The notes beneath the pieces are model-generated. The model did not search any database, was not told the DNA's origin, and saw only the letters and a program-made list of their open reading frames with translations. From positions 1-37,188 of the forward strand of contig JAVXHR010000017.1 of the NCBI GenBank assembly GCA_036656795.1: DNA of 37,188 nucleotides, written 5' to 3'. The translations under genes were made by a program, and so were the position numbers. This document shows, in pieces, positions 31,697-37,188 of the stretch (its first letter is position 1; every line of letters starts with the position of its first letter). Origin of the DNA: CAUPWF01 sp036656795 (GTDB taxonomy: Bacteria > Bacillota > Clostridia > Lachnospirales > Lachnospiraceae).

Positions 31697-32680
31697 TTAT
31701 GCGTATATTTTAATAAGTTCATCAGGTGCCGGTCGATCAATATATCTTTGCTCTTCTCCATTGATAATCACACGCTCTTTTCCATATGTAGCATGTCCCA
31801 AAAGAGAAGCCTGTATGCCTCGCTTTGTTAGAGTATCTACCAGTTCTTCCCCTTGATTCGTTGCAATTAGTGTTGCACCTGCCGATGTTAATTGATAGGG
31901 ATTTATATGGTAATATTCACATACTTCGATGGTTTCTTGTTTGATTGACATCTTGCTCAATTCCACTTCCACCCCCACATGTGAGGCATCCGCTATCTCC
32001 CATAGTGCTGCCAATATTCCCCCTTCTGTAATCTGATGCATGGCAGTTGCTCGCAATTCCTTTGCAATTGCAAGTTCTTCTAAAGCAAACAATTCTTGAT
32101 TCAGATCTTGGATACGTTGTATAAATGTCGGAACAAAGCGCTTTTTCAATTCTTCATCCTTCGCGCCCATAATACGTAGCGTCCCCTCTAATCCTATCCA
32201 CCTGGTTAGTACAATATCTTGTCCTGCTTTCATGCTATTACTTTGACGTAAGCATTCTTTTTCTAATGTTCCCACACCTGTCATATATATCATCGCAGTA
32301 CGAATCACAGGATTTACTTCTGCTTTTGCGCACAACACCGTAATGTGATGCGCACGACTGGCTCGCTCAATATATTCCATCATAGCCGTAAGCCGAGATT
32401 CATATGCATGTGGTGGCAAACTAATATGAACACTGATTCCTAGTGGATCTGCCCCACGAGATGCCAGATGATTAACCACTGTGGCTAGTGCAAAGACCCC
32501 TATGTTTTTCTCATCTCCATAAACTGACACACTAGTAAGTATGGTCTGCTCTGGCCCTGCTGTTTCAATTCCGGCACACATCTCTTCTACTGAAGGTGTA
32601 ATCAACAGACGTGGATCATTCTGTAATTGTTTCAGCACAGAACGCTTCAACACGGTCTGCGACACTGCTCCTATCTTCAT
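31697..32680 (-). CDS. HypE-like AIR-synthase-fold protein, function unknown
   Basis: The 327-residue protein resembles the PurM/HypE superfamily. The N-terminal domain (about 1-155) has GVFALATVVNHLASRGADPL, like the ATP-binding region of HypE; the C-terminal domain (about 160-310) has MHQITEGGILAALWEIADAS, a hallmark block of the superfamily. HypE, in hydrogenase maturation, ends in a Pro-Arg-Ile-Cys tail that carries the cyanide precursor; this protein ends in LIKIYA, so it cannot work by that chemistry. No hydrogenase or other hyp genes are in the window. AAAGGAG precedes the ATG. It lies between a VanW gene (11 bases) and the Lrp-type regulator (24 bases). Confidence 0.85.
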   Translation of the reverse strand: MKIGAVSQTVLKRSVLKQLQNDPRLLITPSVEEMCAGIETAGPEQTILTSVSVYGDEKNIGVFALATVVNHLASRGADPLGISVHISLPPHAYESRLTAMMEYIERASRAHHITVLCAKAEVNPVIRTAMIYMTGVGTLEKECLRQSNSMKAGQDIVLTRWIGLEGTLRIMGAKDEELKKRFVPTFIQRIQDLNQELFALEELAIAKELRATAMHQITEGGILAALWEIADASHVGVEVELSKMSIKQETIEVCEYYHINPYQLTSAGATLIATNQGEELVDTLTKRGIQASLLGHATYGKERVIINGEEQRYIDRPAPDELIKIYA

Positions 32681-32691
32681 ACTTTCTCCTT

Positions 32692-34191
32692 TTACTCTGC
32701 CTTTAGATTCGCAATAGCGGTTTCTATCTTCTGTCCATCTTGGGAAGCAATTGCCGTACGAATTGAAGTTACCGCCTCCGCATTTTCGCTCTTAGTTCCC
32801 ACTTTTACTGTAGCATTTGACACATCATAAGAGCTATTATTAATCACATCTTTACTTACTTCAGTTCCATTTTCATATACAATCTTCCATAATCTCGCTT
32901 CTTTTCCTGTATGAGCTTCTCCTTCGCTCACCCAAGAACCCAACGGCGCATCATGATCTTCTTCGTATTTTTTTACCGATTCTTTAGTTTCTAATGTCTC
33001 ACTTTTATATTCTATGGTTCGATTGACATCTCTGGTTTCTTTTCCGTAGACCACAAACGTCAGTCGTCCTTCCTCTGATATATATCCCTCAATATATACG
33101 GGTGTTTCCAAATTATTCTTAAATTTTAAATCTTTGTAATCTCCTGCAATAGCTGCATCCATTGATGGTTCCACATAGTTAACTAACATCGAATGGGGTT
33201 GTCTTTGGGTAACCTCCAACTCAGATAGCAAAATCGCATTATATAACGTTGTAGAGACTTGACAAACACCACCTGCAATGCTAGATACTACCTTGCCGTT
33301 TTCATAGGCTCCCGCCTCAACATAGCCATTCTCTTCATCATAAGGTCTAGTTCCTTCACTTACTGAATATTCATCTCCCGGCATCAATATGGTCCCATTA
33401 ATTAATTCCGCACCTCTTCGTAAGTTCTGTACTCGTTCCCCACTTCCTGCATTTGTCGAAAATGTACCCAGTATATCCTGAATGGAAGTCAGTGATTCTT
33501 TTGTGATTTTAGGAGTTTCTTCTTCTGATACCAATAGTAGACTTCCTTCTTTTCCATTCCATTTTCCATTAAGATATGTTTCAATTTTTTTAATTGACGC
33601 TTTAATATCTACGGTCTTTCCTTTGCTTTCATCAGTATAGACAAATTTATCTTGTACTCGCTGAATTCCTGCATTTACTGCCCGTTTCTCCAATGGGATT
33701 ACCCGTTCTTCCAAAACAGTGGTTGCCATTTTATCATTTAAAATATATCTAGTTTTAAATACTTTCTTTTCCTGTTTTAACTTGGTCATGGCATGATAGC
33801 GACTCCACACACCACCTTTTTTTCCATAATTCACAGCTTGTTGTGTCAGATGCTTGGTTTGCTCTATATTAAGACCCAACTCTCCTAGAGTTGCCACTGT
33901 CTGTTTTTTCTTTGCCACTTTTAAAATCAATGTTTGTTTTCGTTTTTCTTCTATCTGTGTTTCAATTGCCTGTTTTGCCTGTTTCTCTGTAAGTCCAGAT
34001 ACATCTACCGCCCCTATATATATGTTTTTACAGATTGTATTTTTATCTATCGCATTCACATGTTTATACAACGCAATGTAGGAACACCCAAATATCAGCA
34101 AACAAATAGCACAAACAAGGCCTCCAATTACGGCAGCCCTTTTGCGTCTTCTTGTACTCATTCTTTTTCCGATTGTACGTCTTTTTGCCAT
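32692..34191 (-). CDS. VanW-family membrane-anchored protein (second copy)
   Basis: The 499-residue protein has a strongly basic N-terminus (MAKRRTIGKRMSTRRRKRAA) and one membrane helix (about 20-42). A peptidoglycan-binding-like domain follows (about 55-215, IYIGAVDVSGLTEKQAKQAI). The VanW domain (about 240-375) shows LMPGDEYSVSEGTRPYDEEN-like and GGVCQVSTTLYNAILLSELE blocks and RQPHSMLVNYVEPSMDA. The last 110 residues include a G5-like segment (LETKESVKKYEEDHDAPLG) and an Ala/Lys-rich tail. It is exported to the cell surface side. GAGGGG precedes the ATG. Its layout parallels the first VanW gene, but the sequences have diverged widely. Confidence 0.9.
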   Translation of the reverse strand: MAKRRTIGKRMSTRRRKRAAVIGGLVCAICLLIFGCSYIALYKHVNAIDKNTICKNIYIGAVDVSGLTEKQAKQAIETQIEEKRKQTLILKVAKKKQTVATLGELGLNIEQTKHLTQQAVNYGKKGGVWSRYHAMTKLKQEKKVFKTRYILNDKMATTVLEERVIPLEKRAVNAGIQRVQDKFVYTDESKGKTVDIKASIKKIETYLNGKWNGKEGSLLLVSEEETPKITKESLTSIQDILGTFSTNAGSGERVQNLRRGAELINGTILMPGDEYSVSEGTRPYDEENGYVEAGAYENGKVVSSIAGGVCQVSTTLYNAILLSELEVTQRQPHSMLVNYVEPSMDAAIAGDYKDLKFKNNLETPVYIEGYISEEGRLTFVVYGKETRDVNRTIEYKSETLETKESVKKYEEDHDAPLGSWVSEGEAHTGKEARLWKIVYENGTEVSKDVINNSSYDVSNATVKVGTKSENAEAVTSIRTAIASQDGQKIETAIANLKAE

Positions 34192-34237
34192 AACAATCTA
34201 CCCCTCATAAGATTCCCTAACCCTAGATGCAGAATGC

Positions 34238-34339
34238 CTACATCAAAAATGGCAATACCGTTGTAGCAACCATTGCCACAATAATTACCATAATAACAAT
34301 TGCAATGATACGTCTTACTTTCTTATTATTAAAATTCAT
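34238..34339 (-). CDS. 33-residue single-pass membrane peptide
   Basis: ATG 34339 to TAG 34238 encodes a basic start, MNFNNKKVRR, followed by a hydrophobic helix IIAIVIMVIIVAMVATTVLP and the ending FLM. A strong ribosome site, GAGGTGAG, lies just upstream. It falls in an otherwise empty 170-base gap between nth and the VanW gene. The pattern (short basic head, one helix at the C-terminus) recalls small Firmicute membrane peptides such as Prli42, but I cannot show homology. It is likely real; the function is unknown. Confidence 0.75.
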   Translation of the reverse strand: MNFNNKKVRRIIAIVIMVIIVAMVATTVLPFLM

Positions 34340-34361
34340 AATCTCACCTCATATTTTTGCA

Positions 34362-35000
34362 TTATACATTTTCATCTATTTTATACTCTTTACAATATTT
34401 TTGCAAGAAACATTGTTCACACTTAGGACTCCTTGCGGTACAAATAGTACGCCCAAATGTAATAATCTGTATATTATATAATATCCAGTGGTCTTTAGGC
34501 AATTCTTTCATCAGATCTTGTTCTATCTTCTCTGGGTCTGTATTCTTTGTCAGTTGTAATCGATTAGAGATTCGTTTTACATGTGTGTCCACGACTACAC
34601 TTGGATCATGATAGATATTTCCCCTGATCACATTAGCCGTTTTTCGCCCAACTCCCGCCAATCCCGTTAGCTCTTCCAGACTCCTTGGCACCTCTCCTTG
34701 ATATATTTCCAATATATCCATCATACATGCCTTAATATTTTTCGCTTTATTATGGTAGAAGCCTGTTGATTTGATATCTTGCTCCAGTTCTTTTAAATCA
34801 GCATGTGCAAACCGCTCAACGGATTCATATTTTCGAAACAACTCTTTTGTTACAACATTAACTCTTGCATCTGTACATTGTGCACTAAGCATAGTTGCAA
34901 TCAATAACTGCCATGGCGTATTATGATTCAGATAACAGGTGTATGCAGTACCATATGTTTGGTCTAAAAGTTCTATGATTTCTTTTGTTCTCTTTTTCAC
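34362..35000 (-). CDS. nth: Endonuclease III
   Basis: Nth is a DNA glycosylase and AP lyase that removes oxidised pyrimidines. The 212-residue protein has the helix-hairpin-helix LTGLAGVGRKTANVI with catalytic Lys120, the catalytic Asp138 in VVDTHV, and a [4Fe-4S] ligand set at Cys187, Cys194, Cys197 and Cys203 (C-X6-C-X2-C-X5-C). The start codon is GTG at 35000, with AGGAG about ten bases before it. It follows the radical SAM gene by 13 bases. Confidence 0.97.
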   Translation of the reverse strand: MKKRTKEIIELLDQTYGTAYTCYLNHNTPWQLLIATMLSAQCTDARVNVVTKELFRKYESVERFAHADLKELEQDIKSTGFYHNKAKNIKACMMDILEIYQGEVPRSLEELTGLAGVGRKTANVIRGNIYHDPSVVVDTHVKRISNRLQLTKNTDPEKIEQDLMKELPKDHWILYNIQIITFGRTICTARSPKCEQCFLQKYCKEYKIDENV

Positions 35001-35013
35001 GTAATTTATGCTC

Positions 35014-36762
35014 CTATTGCACAGATGAAGTCTCTATTACGTACGTCTGTGCTTCCTTATTCAACGGATTTCGATTCTGATAATCAAAAAGTATATATTG
35101 TTCCGATTGAAGATTTGACTTTCCTATTTGTTCTTGAAAGCGCTCAATATGTGTCATCTTTCGTAACTGACGTGTGTCATATCGCTCATAACCTTTGAGA
35201 TATTGATGCATTTTTGCCTCTGTATTATAAAAATCTTGTACCCATTCTTTTGTAGTTGTTTCTTCACCTGCAAACAAGGGCCTATTCTTTGCATTTTCCC
35301 GCAGATAAAAATCGTAGGTAAGTAATGCTCTGTATCTGGAGATGTGTGCTACATCATATGTGTTAATGAATTCCAGCAATATCTCATATCGGGCCACTCT
35401 CGAATGGCTCACTGCATGTAGCTTCTTAGTGTCGTACCATGCTCCAAGTGCTTCATATAATGCAAATGGTGTTTCAAACATATGGACCAGTTCTGCCATG
35501 GTATGTGTGAATTGTCTACTATTATAATATACTTCTACCATCTCCTCAATACCTTTGAGTCGTATGATATCCTGATAAGATATCCAGTTTGTTTGCAATA
35601 CTTCATAGGGTGGTATATTCTGATAGATTAAGCCATAACGGGTCTTTTCCGCTTCCATGTAAGAACCTTTTAATACTTTTAAAAATCCTACTTGTAACTG
35701 CTCCGGCAATAACTCATAGACCTCATTAAATGAATGGCTAAAACTTTTATAATCTTCATAAGGCAATCCTACAATCAAGTCCAAATGCTGATGTACATTT
35801 CCCATAGCATTAATTCGATGTACCACATCTGCCACCTTAGGAAAATTCATAGTTCTTTTGATTTCTTTGACAGTCTTTATATTGGTAGATTGAACACCTA
35901 TCTCCAACTGAATCAATCCCGGCCGCATCTGCTCAATAAGCTTTAATTCTCCCTCTGTAAGAAGATCTGCCGCAATTTCAAAATGAAAATTCGTAATTCC
36001 ATTGTCATGTGCCAATAAATAGGACCAGATGTGAAGCGCATGTTTATGATTACAATTAAATGTCCGGTCCACAAATTTCACTTGTGGTACTTTATGATCT
36101 ATAAAAAATTGTAGTTCCCTATCAACTAACTCAAGATTTCGAAACCGAAGACATTTATCTACAGAAGACAAACAATAACTGCAGGAGAATGGACAGCCCC
36201 GACTCGTTTCATAATAGATAATCTTATTCCGAAAATCTTCCATCTGATGATATACAAACGGTACATCACTTAAATCCATAATCTCACGCCATTTATTCTC
36301 ATGGATTCCCGACTCATTCCGATAGGTGATTCCATCTACCTGTTCATACGATATGGACTGATTTTTCGCATCCTTTTTCAATACTTGTGCAAGTAATCCA
36401 GCAAACGATTCCTCACCTTCCCCCTTCATCACAAGATCTATTTCCGGCAAACGAGTCAAAACAGCCACACTATCATAAGACACCTCTGGTCCACCTACCC
36501 AAATACATATCCCTGGAAGTATCTTTTTGATTTCTCTAACTAGCATCTCTACATATGAAATATTCCATATATAACAAGAAAAACATAGAATATCTGGTTC
36601 TCTCCGGTACAAATCCATTAAGATATCATCTGTCTGCTGATTAATGGTATATTCAGCAATGGCAACCTGTTCCCCATATTCATGGGCATACGCCTTTAAA
36701 CTGTACACCGCCAGATTTGAATGGATATATTTTGCGTTAATTGCAGCCAATACTACTCGCAT
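35014..36762 (-). CDS. B12-binding radical SAM protein (DUF4080 type)
   Basis: The 582-residue protein has an N-terminal cobalamin-binding-like Rossmann domain (about 1-135, with ILCFSCYIWNISYVEMLVRE and WVGGPEVSY). A radical SAM barrel (about 175-400) binds [4Fe-4S] through Cys190, Cys194 and Cys197 in SRGCPFSCSYC. The DUF4080-like C-terminal region fills about 420-560. Proteins of this type are common in clostridia; the reaction is unknown. The reading frame runs upstream to 36942, but those 60 codons cross the palindromic repeat and the SRP RNA. ATG 36762 (MRVVLAAINAKYIHSN) has AAGG upstream and gives the normal family N-terminus. No promoter is seen between it and the SRP RNA. Confidence 0.92.
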   Translation of the reverse strand: MRVVLAAINAKYIHSNLAVYSLKAYAHEYGEQVAIAEYTINQQTDDILMDLYRREPDILCFSCYIWNISYVEMLVREIKKILPGICIWVGGPEVSYDSVAVLTRLPEIDLVMKGEGEESFAGLLAQVLKKDAKNQSISYEQVDGITYRNESGIHENKWREIMDLSDVPFVYHQMEDFRNKIIYYETSRGCPFSCSYCLSSVDKCLRFRNLELVDRELQFFIDHKVPQVKFVDRTFNCNHKHALHIWSYLLAHDNGITNFHFEIAADLLTEGELKLIEQMRPGLIQLEIGVQSTNIKTVKEIKRTMNFPKVADVVHRINAMGNVHQHLDLIVGLPYEDYKSFSHSFNEVYELLPEQLQVGFLKVLKGSYMEAEKTRYGLIYQNIPPYEVLQTNWISYQDIIRLKGIEEMVEVYYNSRQFTHTMAELVHMFETPFALYEALGAWYDTKKLHAVSHSRVARYEILLEFINTYDVAHISRYRALLTYDFYLRENAKNRPLFAGEETTTKEWVQDFYNTEAKMHQYLKGYERYDTRQLRKMTHIERFQEQIGKSNLQSEQYILFDYQNRNPLNKEAQTYVIETSSVQ

Positions 36763-36786
36763 AGATGCCTTCTTTCTAAAACAATG

Positions 36787-36851
36787 AATTGGGGACGGGG
36801 TATTTTTAAATTGGGGACGGGGTATTTTTGAAAAACACCCCGTCCCCAATT
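36787..36851. repeat. GGGGACGGGG palindrome with an extra half unit (copy 2)
   Basis: A 43-base palindrome (arms 36809-36829 and 36831-36851, one mismatch) is preceded by a direct copy of its left arm at 36787-36807, giving a 22-base period. The core TTGGGGACGGGGTATTTTT matches copy 1 at 22281-22323. It fills the gap between the SRP RNA and the radical SAM gene. Confidence 0.93.
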
Positions 36852-36864
36852 GAATTTTTTTATT

Positions 36865-37128
36865 ACGTGCGTTGCATTTCGAACGAATCCTCATAAACGT
36901 TTCCTTGATAGTTAACTCAACCCAGGCACCCTTACGGCACACAAAAGGTTCTATTTAGTGCTGCTTCGTTCCCGACCTGACACGATTCATAGATTTCTGT
37001 TGCGTAAGACCCAAATCTCAATGCCACTTTCCAAGGGCTGCTTCACAAGTATAAGCCCTCCATGCAACATGACCCCTACTATAGCGGATTGTAGGTACAA
37101 GGTACCGCTACCACCCCGGCTGCACGAG
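36865..37128 (-). ncRNA. ffs: Signal recognition particle RNA, large bacterial type
   Basis: The RNA binds Ffh to target membrane proteins. On the minus strand the 5' part shows the Alu-domain pattern GGGTGGTAGCGGTACC, TGTACCTACAATCCGCT and TAGTAGGGG. The S domain has the conserved asymmetric loop and tetraloop as GTCAGGTCGGGAACGAAGCA, and the descending strand reads TGTGCCGTAAGGGTGCCTGG. The ends CGTGC and GCACG pair. This is the roughly 265-base form with Alu domain typical of Bacillus and Clostridia. Exact ends are estimated from the promoter and the closing pair. Confidence 0.95.
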
Positions 37129-37133
37129 TCATT

Positions 37134-37162
37134 ATTATACTAGATTTTTCTAATATTGTCAA
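37134..37162 (-). promoter_or_regulatory. Sigma-A promoter of the SRP RNA
   Basis: TTGACA (37157-37162) and TATAAT (37134-37139) lie 17 bases apart on the minus strand, both perfect matches. The expected start is about 37128. Confidence 0.93.
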
Positions 37163-37188
37163 ACTTTTGGTGTCTTTTTAACCTTCCC

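Noticed and set aside
36958..37143. Plus-strand frame of 61 codons at the right end
   Set aside because: The region is the SRP RNA on the minus strand and its promoter; the frame is incidental.

Overview
The window reads as a low-GC, anaerobic Firmicute chromosome, most like a Lachnospiraceae/Clostridia genome. This rests on codon and base composition, strong AGGAGG-type ribosome sites, a large SRP RNA with an Alu domain, an S-box upstream of metK, and several short families typical of Lachnospiraceae. Every gene I can support is on the minus strand, so the window was probably copied as one leading-strand arm. It is mostly housekeeping DNA. I see no prophage, transposase, integrase, CRISPR array, tRNA or rRNA.

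Layout, in order of transcription (high to low coordinates). (1) 37162-36865: SRP RNA behind a consensus sigma-A promoter, followed by a GGGGACGGGG palindromic repeat. (2) 36762-29489: a tightly packed series: B12-binding radical SAM protein, nth, a 33-residue membrane peptide, a VanW-family protein, an orphan HypE-like AIR-synthase-fold protein, an Lrp/AsnC regulator, a class I/II aminotransferase and trmL. (3) 29430-22326: the complete F-type ATP synthase operon, atpZ-atpI-atpB-atpE-atpF-atpH-atpA-atpG-atpD-atpC. Its c subunit carries the full Na+-binding ligand set, so the enzyme is probably a sodium pump or sodium-driven synthase. It ends in a second copy of the palindromic repeat. (4) 22282-19835: a small conserved protein, shikimate kinase, murA and a strong terminator. 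(5) 19805-17071: an OFA-like MFS transporter, then metK under a SAM-I riboswitch. (6) 17064-11900: a histidine kinase/response regulator pair, the KtrB/KtrA potassium uptake system and a TrmH-type RNA methyltransferase whose stop codon lies in its own terminator.

(7) 11869-6425: cell-envelope genes: a SleB/CwlJ-type wall hydrolase with SH3-like domains, a membrane-anchored Lys/Glu/Ala-rich coiled-coil protein, a second VanW-family protein, a PRC-barrel protein and a lipoprotein. (8) 6312-2144: patatin-like hydrolase, birA, a small unknown protein, coaX and dusB, all overlapping or abutting. (9) 2094-1: greA and lysS behind a consensus promoter; lysS runs off the window edge.

The parts that most repay a second look are the sodium signature in AtpE, the two GGGGACGGGG palindromes, the SRP RNA that falsely extends an open frame of the radical SAM gene, the 33-residue membrane peptide, the HypE-like protein without hydrogenase genes, and the operator-like palindrome over the promoter of the two-component system. 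I found no clear evidence of an entirely new multi-gene system.
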